A stretch of 64,000 nucleotides of DNA, taken from positions 1,054,001 to 1,118,000 of the forward strand of contig NZ_JMKS01000003.1 in assembly GCF_000685865.1 (NCBI RefSeq), written 5' to 3'. The notes under the pieces are model-generated. The model worked only from the letters and a program-made list of their open reading frames with translations. It was not told the DNA's origin and searched no databases. Shown here piece after piece: positions 26,688 through 36,144 of this stretch (position 1 is its first letter; every line of letters starts with the position of its first letter). Source of the stretch: Exiguobacterium antarcticum DSM 14480 (GTDB lineage: Bacteria; Bacillota; Bacilli; Exiguobacteriales; Exiguobacteriaceae). The position numbers and the translations under genes are program-made.

Positions 26688-28010
26688 TTAAGCTGACGCT
26701 TGATCTTCTTGTGCTTTTACTTCTTCCCCATACGAAAGCTGATCTTGCATCCGGACGAACGGCAGGTAAATCGCAACCGACATGGCAATCGTCGCAATCT
26801 GTAAGAGTGCCGCGCGCCATCCGCCGATCAAGAAACCGGAGATGATCGGTGGTGTCGTCCACGGGACCTGCAAGGCATTAAACGGTTCGACCCAGCCCCA
26901 CAGAATCGTGAAGTAGACCATGAACGAAGCAATTGCAGGAACGATGACGAACGGGATGAACATGATCGGATTGAAGACGATCGGCATTCCGAAGATGACC
27001 GGTTCGTTGATGTTAAACAGACTAGGTGCAAGCGACAGTTTACCCAGCTGCTTCAAGTGCGCCGACCGGGCAACCATCAACGTTGCGATGATGAAACCGA
27101 TCGTGATTCCGGTTCCGCCGAGTTTTGTAAAGACATCAAGGAATTGAATCGTGACGATGTTCGCATTCCCACCGACGACAAGTTCCTTCCCTGAGTCGAT
27201 GATTGCTTGGTTTTGCAGTGCGTTGGCTGTCAACAGTGGTCCCATGATGCCCATGATGATCGCAGCACCATGAATCCCGCACCACCACATGACGGACATG
27301 AGGACCATGATGAGGACAGCGCCAGCCAGCGTATCGGTCAAGTTTTGAATCGGCGCTTGGAGAACGTCATAGATGACTTCCGTGAATGTCCGGTCCGCAA
27401 AGGCTTGGAACACGGCGAACGTCACGACAGACAGCGTGATGACGGCTAATCCCGGTACGAGTGCCGAAAATGAGTTCGCAACACCTGGTGGAACACCAGC
27501 CGGCATCTTGATGCTGATACCGCGTTTGATGAACTGCGAATAGATGAAGCCGACGACTAAGCCGACGACGATCGACGCCATGACCCCTTGTCCACCCGTC
27601 CAGACTTTCGGGATGACGCCTTTGACGACCTCTCCGGATTCCGATAGGACGGAAGCTTGTGTAATGATCAAAAACGAGATGATCCCAAGGATGCCAGCCG
27701 GTACCCCTTCGATTTTTTCATTTTTGACGTAGGAATAGGCAATGCCGAAGACCCCAATCAAGGCGAGAATATCAAACGTCGCTCCGACGACTTGCGTCAG
27801 TGGTAACGTCCAGTCGGCTCCAAAGAGACCTGACATGAACTTCTCCCACCCTGGAATCGGTAAGGCTAAGATCAGTAGAAATAACGAACCGATGATCGTC
27901 ATCGGCATCGTCAAGATGAATCCATCTTTAATGGCGAGAACAGGCTTGGCATTCGCAAAACGGGCAAATGCCGGTGTAACTTTTTCGAATACGGTTTCTA
28001 GGCGACTCAT
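26688..28010 (-). CDS. PTS permease EIIC, cellobiose/beta-glucoside type
   Basis: A 440-residue integral membrane sugar channel of the lactose/cellobiose (Lac) PTS family, with about ten hydrophobic segments, an N-terminal MSRLETVFEKVTPAFARFAN typical of CelB-like proteins, and the conserved cytoplasmic loop NINEPVIFGMPIVFNPIMFI containing the sugar-binding Asn-Glu. It works with the separate IIA and IIB proteins of the same operon and precedes a terminator. AAGGAGG is upstream. Confidence 0.92.
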   Translation of the reverse strand: MSRLETVFEKVTPAFARFANAKPVLAIKDGFILTMPMTIIGSLFLLILALPIPGWEKFMSGLFGADWTLPLTQVVGATFDILALIGVFGIAYSYVKNEKIEGVPAGILGIISFLIITQASVLSESGEVVKGVIPKVWTGGQGVMASIVVGLVVGFIYSQFIKRGISIKMPAGVPPGVANSFSALVPGLAVITLSVVTFAVFQAFADRTFTEVIYDVLQAPIQNLTDTLAGAVLIMVLMSVMWWCGIHGAAIIMGIMGPLLTANALQNQAIIDSGKELVVGGNANIVTIQFLDVFTKLGGTGITIGFIIATLMVARSAHLKQLGKLSLAPSLFNINEPVIFGMPIVFNPIMFIPFVIVPAIASFMVYFTILWGWVEPFNALQVPWTTPPIISGFLIGGWRAALLQIATIAMSVAIYLPFVRMQDQLSYGEEVKAQEDQASA

Positions 28011-28022
28011 TCGGAAACCTCC

Positions 28023-29429
28023 TTACAGGTCTTCAGCGCGCGTGGCGATGATCTCTTGATACCAATAGAACGACTGTTTCTTTTTACGGGCAAGACCGTT
28101 CGCATGGTCGACATAGATGAAACCGTACTGTTTTTTGTAACCATTGAGCCAGCTGAGGAGATCGATGACGGACCACGCATAATAACCGGAGACGTTGATG
28201 CCTTCCTGGACCGCATGTTTAACGGCACGTAGGTGGCTTTCAATGTACTCGATTCGTGGTGTATCCTGGATTTCTTCGCCGACGATCGGATCGACATCAC
28301 CAAGACCGTTTTCTGTAATGTAGATTTTGACATCACCATAACGGGCTTTGAGCATCCGCATGCCTTCGAGGAACGCATCCGGTGCAATCTCCCAGCCCCA
28401 CTTCGTATAGACTTTATCGTCCATCAAGACCGTCTTGTAGACACCATCAAACGATGGATTCCCCGGACGTCCCGTCGAATTCTCACGACCACCCGCCATG
28501 ACGAGTGCTGTATCGTTTTTCATGACACGTTGGGGACAATAGTAATTGAGACCAATGAAGTCGTTCATCGGAGCCGTTCGTTTGAGCAAATCAAGTTCGT
28601 CTTCCGTCCAGTCCGGCAGGAGACCTTGTCGTTCGAGCTGCGTAACGACATATTCCGGATACGTCCCTTTTAAGATCGGGTCATAAAACCAGTGTGTCGC
28701 AAATTCGTTCGCATGCATCTCGGCAAATTTGTTGTCCGCCTCATCATCGATGCTGAATGCCGGGTTAAAGACGTGTGTGATGCCGATTTCACCTTCATAC
28801 TTCGCTTTTTTGAACAGTTCAACCGAACGGGCATGGGCGACGAACACGTTGTGGGTCGTCTGGAAGTAGGCTTTTGCATCCCCTTCGATTCCTGGTGGAT
28901 GAGCACCTGACAAGTAGCCGAGCGAACAGAAGATGACGGTCTCATTAAACGTGATCCAGTTGCGGACCCGGTCGCCAAACGCTTCGAAACACGTTTCTGC
29001 AAAACGGACGAAGGCGTCGACTGTCGCCTGACTTCGCCAGCCTCCTTGTTCTTCGAGTACTTGTGGAAGATCCCAGTGGTAGAGTGTGACGAACGGAATG
29101 ATGTTGTGTTTTAAACACTCGTCGATGACGTTGTTGTAAAATTCAAGACCTTTCTGATTCACTTCACCTGTCCCGTTCGGAAAGATACGTGGCCATGAGA
29201 TGGAGAAGCGATATGATTCAAGCCCCATCTCCGCCATCAGCCCGATATCTTCTTTATACCGGTGATAATGGTCGATCGCGACATCACCGTTTGTATCTTC
29301 AAACGTTTTTCCCGGAATTTTCGAGAAGACGTCCCAGTTCGAGACGCCCTTCCCGTCCTCATTCCATGCACCCTCGACTTGATAAGAAGCGGAAGCCGCA
29401 CCGAACAAGAAATTTTTAGGCATTTTCAA
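28023..29429 (-). CDS. 6-phospho-beta-glucosidase, GH1
   Basis: Hydrolyses phosphorylated beta-glucosides delivered by the PTS. Family 1 hallmarks: FLFGAASASYQVEGA near the N-terminus, acid/base Glu in ITFNETVIF and nucleophile Glu in YITENGLGD. The start is taken at a TTG (29429), 6 bases after GGGGTG; a GTG at 29438 overlaps that site. It lies between the IIB and IIC genes in one operon. Confidence 0.92.
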   Translation of the reverse strand: MKMPKNFLFGAASASYQVEGAWNEDGKGVSNWDVFSKIPGKTFEDTNGDVAIDHYHRYKEDIGLMAEMGLESYRFSISWPRIFPNGTGEVNQKGLEFYNNVIDECLKHNIIPFVTLYHWDLPQVLEEQGGWRSQATVDAFVRFAETCFEAFGDRVRNWITFNETVIFCSLGYLSGAHPPGIEGDAKAYFQTTHNVFVAHARSVELFKKAKYEGEIGITHVFNPAFSIDDEADNKFAEMHANEFATHWFYDPILKGTYPEYVVTQLERQGLLPDWTEDELDLLKRTAPMNDFIGLNYYCPQRVMKNDTALVMAGGRENSTGRPGNPSFDGVYKTVLMDDKVYTKWGWEIAPDAFLEGMRMLKARYGDVKIYITENGLGDVDPIVGEEIQDTPRIEYIESHLRAVKHAVQEGINVSGYYAWSVIDLLSWLNGYKKQYGFIYVDHANGLARKKKQSFYWYQEIIATRAEDL

Positions 29430-29444
29430 AGTCGTCACCCCGTT

Positions 29445-29753
29445 TTATTTATTTGCGAGCTTCAGTGCGTGGTCGAGTACTTTCGTTCCGTTCATCATGC
29501 CGTAATCCATCGTGTTGATGACATCGATCGGAACACCCTTTGGTTCACAGATCTGTTTGCCTTTTGCAAGTAAGTATTTGACTTGTGGTCCGAGCAGCGC
29601 GACATCCAAGTTGTCGACGTACGTTTCCATTTCCGATTCCGGGTAGGCTGCAATTTCCGTTTCAAGACCGCGTTCAGCGGCAACCGCTTTCATTTTTTCC
29701 ACTAACATACTCGTTGACATACCTGCCGCACAGAAAAGTCCGATTTTCATCAT
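29445..29753 (-). CDS. PTS EIIB, lactose/cellobiose family
   Basis: A 102-residue phosphocarrier with the active-site cysteine in the P-loop LFCAAGMSTSMLV (Cys8). It transfers phosphate from IIA to the incoming sugar. Its ATG overlaps the stop of the IIA gene by 4 bases, indicating coupled translation. Confidence 0.93.
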   Translation of the reverse strand: MMKIGLFCAAGMSTSMLVEKMKAVAAERGLETEIAAYPESEMETYVDNLDVALLGPQVKYLLAKGKQICEPKGVPIDVINTMDYGMMNGTKVLDHALKLANK

Positions 29754-30097
29754 TTTTGATCCATTCCCTTCAATTGGTTGATTTCGTTTTGCATGTTCAT
29801 CATGTATCCAAGCAATTCCTTAACAAGAATCGTATTCATCAAATGGTCTTGCGCATGTACCATCAGGACACCGACTGTCGCCGTTTTCCCCTGTGCTTCG
29901 AGTGTGACGAATTTGGTTTGGATGCTGTGCGCTTCTTTTAACGTCGCATCGCCTGCCTTGACGGCCGCATCCGCTTCCTCGACCTTACCTTCTTGCATTA
30001 ACAGGATGGCCTGGTGATAACTTGCTTTGGCGTCACCCGAGAGGGCAATCAAACCAAAGATATCTTCTGGTGTAATTTCAATCGTTTCAGAAACCAT
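29750..30097 (-). CDS. PTS EIIA, lactose/cellobiose family
   Basis: A 115-residue, all-helical trimeric IIA. The phosphorylation site is the His of LMVHAQDHLMN (His81). It is the first gene of the operon IIA-IIB-GH1-IIC, with GGAGAGAG upstream and a promoter, GntR-type operator and cre-like site further upstream. Confidence 0.93.
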   Translation of the reverse strand: MVSETIEITPEDIFGLIALSGDAKASYHQAILLMQEGKVEEADAAVKAGDATLKEAHSIQTKFVTLEAQGKTATVGVLMVHAQDHLMNTILVKELLGYMMNMQNEINQLKGMDQK

Positions 30098-30128
30098 AAT
30101 CTCTCTCCTTTTTTGTATGGATAACTAA

Positions 30129-30146
30129 AATTCATAGGTACAAATT
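30129..30146 (-). promoter_or_regulatory. Operator of the PTS operon (GntR-type)
   Basis: Reverse strand AATTTGTACCTATGAATT, an imperfect palindrome of AATTYRTA half-sites, lies 10 bases downstream of the -10. The same sequence with three internal changes occurs in front of the gntR gene, so it is the likely binding site of that regulator. Confidence 0.65.
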
Positions 30147-30156
30147 CCATGAGTTG

Positions 30157-30193
30157 ATAATAGCATGCACGAAAACGGATGTAAACCCTTTCT
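30157..30193 (-). promoter_or_regulatory. Promoter and overlapping cre-like site of the PTS operon
   Basis: TTTACA (30185-30180), 17-base spacer, TATTAT (30162-30157). The 14-mer AGAAAGGGTTTACA (30193-30180) matches 12 of 14 positions of the CcpA consensus TGWAANCGNTNWCA and overlaps the -35. This suggests catabolite repression of beta-glucoside use. Confidence 0.6.
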
Positions 30194-30204
30194 TCTTAAC
30201 GAAA

Positions 30205-30250
30205 ATGTGAACAAAAAAAACGCAGGTGAGAGAATCCTCCCGCCTGCGTT
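30205..30250 (-). terminator. Terminator of the gntR gene
   Basis: Reverse strand AACGCAGGCGGGAGG pairs with CTCTCACCTGCGTT, followed by eight T residues. Confidence 0.85.
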
Positions 30251-30960
30251 CAAGATTTAATATTCGAGACTTTCAACATCTTGACGTGCCGGAAATGATG
30301 GGTCGCCCGCGAGACGTCAAAGATTTGACCGTTCGTCAGATAAACCGTATTATCGACGAGCAACGCCGGATCGTTTTCTTTTAACTCGAGTAAAACCGCA
30401 TCTTCCGCATTCAAAAAGTCCGCATAGATGACACGATCGGCAAAGCCGATCGCAAGCTTCTGGTCATTACGTAAATAGTTGTAAATTGACTTTTGAATGA
30501 TGTTCTCATCCAGATAGACGACAAGATTTTTACGGAAGTACGAATCCTCGACCGAAAACGGATGATCGTCGACCAACCGTAGACGCTTGACGTAATAGAC
30601 AGGCGTTCCGACCGGACACTTCATGCGTTCCGCCACTTCTTCATTTGCCGTCGTCTGCTCAAATGCAAGCGCACGGGTCTCGACCTTACGACCACTGAAG
30701 TCACTCGTCAATCCTTGTAGCTTCTCCAGATTGACGTAATCACTGTTATAGTGGTCACGGACAAAGACACCACTGCCCTGCACTTGATACACATACCCTT
30801 TGTTGACAAGAATTTCGATTGCCTTTCGTACGGTGTTCCGACTGATCTCATATTTCGTTGCGTACTCATCTTCTGTTAGCAACTTGTTTGTATGTTGATA
30901 GACGTGATTTATGATATCCGCCTCGATTTGTTCTGCCACTTGTTTATACTTAGGAGCCAT
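30250..30960 (-). CDS. GntR/HutC-family regulator of the beta-glucoside operon
   Basis: A 236-residue repressor. The N-terminal winged helix (about 1-70) has LLTEDEYATKYEISRNTVRK and GYVYQVQGSGVFV; the C-terminal UTRA domain (about 90-230) binds a phosphosugar. ATG at 30960 is chosen over an adjacent TTG by spacing from GAAGGTG. It sits upstream of the PTS operon in the same direction with its own promoter and terminator. An identical operator type occurs in both promoters, so it probably represses both, with relief by phosphorylated beta-glucoside. Confidence 0.88.
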   Translation of the reverse strand: MAPKYKQVAEQIEADIINHVYQHTNKLLTEDEYATKYEISRNTVRKAIEILVNKGYVYQVQGSGVFVRDHYNSDYVNLEKLQGLTSDFSGRKVETRALAFEQTTANEEVAERMKCPVGTPVYYVKRLRLVDDHPFSVEDSYFRKNLVVYLDENIIQKSIYNYLRNDQKLAIGFADRVIYADFLNAEDAVLLELKENDPALLVDNTVYLTNGQIFDVSRATHHFRHVKMLKVSNIKS

Positions 30961-30983
30961 CAAGATCTACACCTTCCACGAAA

Positions 30984-31014
30984 AATTTGTAGGAATGAAT
31001 TCGCTATCATTATA
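30984..31014 (-). promoter_or_regulatory. gntR promoter -10 and operator
   Basis: TATAAT on the reverse strand (31014-31009) is followed 7 bases later by the operator 30984-31001, which reads AATTTGTAGGAATGAATT on the forward strand. The same half-sites occur before the PTS operon, which points to autoregulation. Confidence 0.6.
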
Positions 31015-31170
31015 GCAGATAAGTTTTTAAAACGTCTTTGAATTCTACAATCCTTGAAGAGACAGCATTTTGTACCTGCTTTATTCTGCATTCGTCACTT
31101 CTATCAATCAAACAGACAAAAAAACCCATCTCCACACGGGAGACGGGTTTTCGATTCCAATCACTGACGT

Positions 31171-32861
<1,691 letters not shown>

Positions 32862-32886
32862 GAAATTAAGCACGTTGCTTAAAGAA

Positions 32887-32925
32887 GCCCATGACTAACT
32901 TACGTCATTCCGAAAACTTCGTCAA
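32887..32925 (-). promoter_or_regulatory. pyrG promoter with GGGC start
   Basis: TTGACG (32925-32920), 17-base spacer, TAAGTT (32902-32897), then after 6 bases GGGC with the first G at 32890. Bacillus pyrG also starts with GGGC, where low CTP causes reiterative G addition. Confidence 0.65.
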
Positions 32926-32975
32926 GCAGATTTTTTAGAGACAAAAATCAAGTGTGCTATCGTCAGCCGTCAACG

Positions 32976-33007
32976 AAAAAACTACCATTTTCATGTTCAA
33001 AAATGGC
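32976..33007 (-). terminator. Terminator of rpoE
   Basis: Reverse strand GCCATTTT pairs with AAAATGGT, followed by TTTTTT. The stem is short. Confidence 0.6.
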
Positions 33008-33019
33008 AGGTTGCGGTTG

Positions 33020-33544
33020 TTAAACTTCTTCTTCATCTTCCTCGAAATCTTCGAGGTCTTCTTCATCCAAATCGTCTTCGAGGTCATCAATGACCGCCAC
33101 TTTTTTGAATGTATCATCTTCGGTATCATCAGCTGCATCGTAATCGGCTGTTTTCGCGAATGTATCAAGATCATCTTCGATCGTCTCGAATTCATCTTCT
33201 TCCGCATCGTAGTTGAACTCTTCTTCGAATTCGTCGAGTTCTCCGCGCTGACGTGCTTCGATGACCAAATCTTCATCTGATTTGTCAAACGGATACCATG
33301 CACGAAGGGACCAACGGTTAGCTCCGACGTTAACGAAGTTGCCATCGATGTTCATGTCTGTATAAAGTTGGGCAAGTTTCTCGAACTTGTCCTCTTCATT
33401 TGTAAACGTATGAAATTTTTCGATTTCTTTTATGATGTCATCGAAAGTGATAGGCTGTTCGCCCGCTTCTTGTAACATTTCATTGACGAAGTTAATCAGT
33501 GAAAGATCAGTAATTTCTTCTTTACTTAAACGGCTGAGGCTCAT
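33020..33544 (-). CDS. rpoE: RNA polymerase delta subunit
   Basis: Accessory subunit of Gram-positive RNA polymerase that speeds recycling and raises initiating-nucleotide selectivity. The 174-residue protein has an ordered N-terminal domain (about 1-95, with the conserved RWSLRAWYPFDKSDED) and a long, almost purely acidic C-terminal tail of Glu and Asp. ATG at 33544 is used; an upstream GTG abuts the AAAGGAAG site. Position beside pyrG is conserved. Confidence 0.95.
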   Translation of the reverse strand: MSLSRLSKEEITDLSLINFVNEMLQEAGEQPITFDDIIKEIEKFHTFTNEEDKFEKLAQLYTDMNIDGNFVNVGANRWSLRAWYPFDKSDEDLVIEARQRGELDEFEEEFNYDAEEDEFETIEDDLDTFAKTADYDAADDTEDDTFKKVAVIDDLEDDLDEEDLEDFEEDEEEV

Positions 33545-33713
33545 TGTGACGGCCACTTCCTTTCATTTGCGTTCAATCCATTACTTCTCATTATACGCAA
33601 AATGGCTTTTAAAAATCCAGTCCCTTGCTAAAAAAAATTATTTACAAAGGAAATCGGGTTTTTCGTGACGCTGAAAAAGGAATACTGCAAAAGAGAAGAA
33701 GGAGGAATCACGG

Positions 33714-34163
33714 ATGGAAATGACAATCGAACGGGTGAACGATTTTGACGGCTACAACTGGCTTCCTCTACTCGCCAAAAGTTCGCAGGAAGGGTTTATG
33801 TTCGTTGAACACATGTTACGAAATCGCCGGCAAGAAACATTTCAAGCAACCGGTGAAGCGATGTTCGTCGTCTTGTCGACGACCAATCAAGTCCTCGCTT
33901 GCGGGGGATATATGAAACAAGTGGGGCAACCGGCAACCGGCCGGATTCGCCATGTCTATGTCTTACCGGAAGTCCGGTCGCAGGGCATCGGGACGGCCTT
34001 GCTCGAAAAAATCATCTCAGAAGCCTTCTTGTCGTATGAAAAGTTGGTGCTCTACAGCGAACAGGCGGATCCGTTTTATCAAGGTCTCGGTTTCGTGCCT
34101 GCTTCTGGTGAAAAAGTAACCCATATGCTGGACAAAACACCCTTTTCACATGCAACGCAATGA
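33714..34163 (+). CDS. GNAT family N-acetyltransferase
   Basis: A 149-residue acetyl-CoA-dependent transferase. The acetyl-CoA loop is visible as VYVLPEVRSQGIGTALLEKI, followed by a LVLYSEQADPFYQGLGF strand-helix typical of the fold. AGAAGGAGG lies ahead of the ATG. Substrate is unknown. It is followed after 36 bases by the separately promoted ArsR gene. Confidence 0.87.
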   Translation: MEMTIERVNDFDGYNWLPLLAKSSQEGFMFVEHMLRNRRQETFQATGEAMFVVLSTTNQVLACGGYMKQVGQPATGRIRHVYVLPEVRSQGIGTALLEKIISEAFLSYEKLVLYSEQADPFYQGLGFVPASGEKVTHMLDKTPFSHATQ

Positions 34164-34164
34164 A

Positions 34165-34193
34165 TTGACATATCGAGAATTATCGATTAGATT
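34165..34193 (+). promoter_or_regulatory. arsR-type promoter with embedded operator
   Basis: TTGACA (34165-34170), 17-base spacer, TAGATT (34188-34193). The spacer consists of the palindrome ATCGA-N6-TCGAT (34172-34187). The coding ATG at 34200 falls at the expected transcription start, so the mRNA may be leaderless. Confidence 0.65.
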
Positions 34194-34199
34194 GATGGC

Positions 34200-34517
34200 A
34201 TGACACATCAAGTTGATCTTTTTAAAGCTCTGTCGAACGAAGTACGGCTCGACATCTTACGTTGGCTCAAAGATCCGCAAACTCATTTCAACAAACCGGC
34301 TGCCCACTTGTCAACGAATTCTGCTGAAAAAGGAGGCGTCTGCGTCGGTGATATCCAAGAGAAGGCAAATTTGTCCCAATCTACGGTATCCCAGTATTTA
34401 GCGATGCTACAAAAAGTCGGATTACTTGAATCCGAACGTCATGGCAAATGGACGTATTACCGTCGAAATGAACAGAAGATCAAAGAGTTGACAGAATACC
34501 TACAAGGAGAACTCTAA
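34200..34517 (+). CDS. ArsR-family winged-helix repressor
   Basis: A 105-residue regulator beginning VDLFKALSNEVRLDILRWL, with the recognition helix in LSQSTVSQYLAMLQKVGLL and wing HGKWTYYRRN. No metal-binding ELCVCDL motif is seen; a single Cys lies in GGVCVGDIQ, so the inducer may not be a metal. Both its own promoter and that of the following transporter pair contain ATCGA-N6-TCGAT. It probably represses both. Confidence 0.88.
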   Translation: MTHQVDLFKALSNEVRLDILRWLKDPQTHFNKPAAHLSTNSAEKGGVCVGDIQEKANLSQSTVSQYLAMLQKVGLLESERHGKWTYYRRNEQKIKELTEYLQGEL

Positions 34518-34538
34518 CGGGTTTTCCTTTGTTCATGT

Positions 34539-34554
34539 ATCGACATTTCTCGAT
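34539..34554 (+). promoter_or_regulatory. Second ArsR operator, before the YdcZ pair
   Basis: ATCGACATTTCTCGAT, the same ATCGA-N6-TCGAT palindrome as before the regulator gene, lies between a weak -35 (TTCATG) and a TATA-rich -10. Confidence 0.6.
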
Positions 34555-34587
34555 ATATAGATTTATCAAAGAAAGAAGTGACGGATT

Positions 34588-35016
34588 TTGAAATTCATTT
34601 ATTACCTGTTGGCTTTACTTGCCGGGATTTCCCTGAGTATCGAAGGTGCGATTTATGGGGAGCTTGGCAACAGTATCGGTAAACTCGAAAGTAGTTTTTA
34701 TAACTTCTTTGCCGGAACGATCATCATCGGCATCATTACACTGTTTTTCGGAAAAGGTTCGCTTGGTTATACGTTCAAGGCACCGAAGTGGACGTTACTT
34801 GGTGGACTGCTTGGGAGTATCTACTTAACGATCCTGATCATCAGCATTCCGCTTGTTGGTGTCGGACTTGCCATGATCAGCGTCATCATCGGTCAGATGG
34901 TCGCCAGTATGATCATCGAACACAAAGGATGGCTCGGAAGTCCCCGGATTGCCATCAATAAGGACAAACTGATCGCATCCGGTCTGATGGTCATTGCCCT
35001 ATTTTTGATTTTTTAA
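34588..35016 (+). CDS. YdcZ-type (DMT superfamily) membrane protein 1
   Basis: A 142-residue protein with four to five hydrophobic helices and the YdcZ/DUF606 pattern: Gly-rich start SIEGAIYGELGNSIG, FYNFFAGTIIIG, and a GVGLAMISVIIGQMVASMI repeat. Such half-size transporters probably act as hetero-pairs. TTG start at 34588 with a weak site. A homologous gene follows after 12 bases. Confidence 0.8.
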   Translation: MKFIYYLLALLAGISLSIEGAIYGELGNSIGKLESSFYNFFAGTIIIGIITLFFGKGSLGYTFKAPKWTLLGGLLGSIYLTILIISIPLVGVGLAMISVIIGQMVASMIIEHKGWLGSPRIAINKDKLIASGLMVIALFLIF

Positions 35017-35028
35017 GGAGGAACATCG

Positions 35029-35508
35029 ATGAATATCGCATTACTCGGAATGACACTGCTTGGAGGCGTTCTCCTCAGTGCCCAGTCTTCGATCAACGGC
35101 GCTTTTGGTCAAAAAGCAGGCGCCCTCGAAAGTACATTTTCAACCTTTTTCACCGGCATGCTCTTACTCGCACTCGCCGTCCTCTTTTTCGGACAAGGCG
35201 ATGTGCTGTTGATTCTCGACGCACCACGTTGGCAGCTCAGTGCCGTCTGGTTCGGTGTCAGCTATCTGTTTCTGACCATTCTTGCCGTTCCAAAAATTGG
35301 CGTCACTGCTGCCAGTATCGCAACCGTCATCGGACAGTTGTCAGCCGGAATGGTACTTGATCACTTCGGGACATTTGGTGGCGTCGAAGTGGCTTTTGAT
35401 GTCAAACGATTTGCCGGTCTCTTGTTTATGCTTGCTGCCTTGTTCTTTATTTACCGGGGCAACAAACGACGTGTCGAGACACCTGCCTCCGACTCGATCG
35501 CTTCCTGA
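35029..35508 (+). CDS. YdcZ-type (DMT superfamily) membrane protein 2
   Basis: A 159-residue paralogue of the preceding gene with the same pattern (SSINGAFGQKAGALESTFSTF and GVTAASIATVIGQLSAGMVL). AAGGAGG precedes the ATG. Tandem YdcZ genes are usual and the two probably assemble into one exporter or importer of a small compound under the upstream ArsR regulator. The C-terminus ends in a short basic tail. Confidence 0.85.
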   Translation: MNIALLGMTLLGGVLLSAQSSINGAFGQKAGALESTFSTFFTGMLLLALAVLFFGQGDVLLILDAPRWQLSAVWFGVSYLFLTILAVPKIGVTAASIATVIGQLSAGMVLDHFGTFGGVEVAFDVKRFAGLLFMLAALFFIYRGNKRRVETPASDSIAS

Positions 35509-35520
35509 TTATGAAAATGG

Positions 35521-35670
35521 TTGGTTAACCAAGTCGATAAGGAAGCACGCTTTCTTTCACGCACTTTCCTCAGGCGAGCGTCGCGTGAAGCGAGTGCTTC
35601 CTTTAAATGAGACAAACAAGGGAGGCAGAATATAATCTGCCTCCCTTGTTTGTATAGAAATCGATTTTTG
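35521..35670 (+). repeat. Composite hairpin repeat, copy D (collapsed)
   Basis: AAGGAAGCAC pairs with GTGCTTCCTT, with TTTCACGC/GCGTGAA inside and the TTTCCTCAGGCGAG segment of the family (35541-35614). The middle hairpins found in copies A-C are missing. It is followed by ACAAACAAGGGAGGCAGA and its complement (35615-35655) and a TTTTTGAGCC end. It may act as terminator for the genes on both sides. Confidence 0.65.
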
Positions 35671-35682
35671 AGCCTATCCTGT

Positions 35683-36144
35683 TTACTTGTATTGCACGTT
35701 CAAATACGTCAAGGCATCAACCGCCAGCTGATGATCCGCTTCCTGCGACAAGCCGGATATGGTGATGGTTCCCACCACTCCGACTCCTGTGACGCGGATT
35801 GGGAATGAACCACCGGCATCGGCATAGTCGGTCGGATCGACAGCATACATCGTGTGGTACGACCGGTTTTTACCTTCGTTGTACAGCCGCATATAAAGTG
35901 AGCTGTGGCCATGCCGGAGGACGACGTTCGATTTTCGTCGGATCCATTCTTCCTGATCCGGTGCCGTCCCGTCCAGTGCCGCATAAAACAGCCGTTGTCC
36001 GTTCCGTTTCAGTTCGACGGCGACGCTGAGTTGCTCTTGCATAGCCCGATTAATGACATATTGTCCGGCTTGCAGTGCTTCCTGATTCGTAAAACTTTTT
36101 AACGTCAACGTCTGCTCTTGTGCCAACAATTCCGTCAGTTCCAT
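35683..36144 (-). CDS. UPF0303 / heme-degrading-domain family protein
   Basis: A 153-residue protein of the UPF0303 group (DUF336-like). Typical stretches are QEALQAGQYVINRA, VAVELKRNGQRLFYAAL, and the highly conserved VVLRHGHSSLYMRLYNE. Related proteins have been linked to heme or small-ligand binding; the true role is unclear. ATG at 36144 is spaced 8 bases from AAGGAG and overlaps the preceding gene by 10 bases, so it is part of that operon. Confidence 0.8.
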   Translation of the reverse strand: MELTELLAQEQTLTLKSFTNQEALQAGQYVINRAMQEQLSVAVELKRNGQRLFYAALDGTAPDQEEWIRRKSNVVLRHGHSSLYMRLYNEGKNRSYHTMYAVDPTDYADAGGSFPIRVTGVGVVGTITISGLSQEADHQLAVDALTYLNVQYK

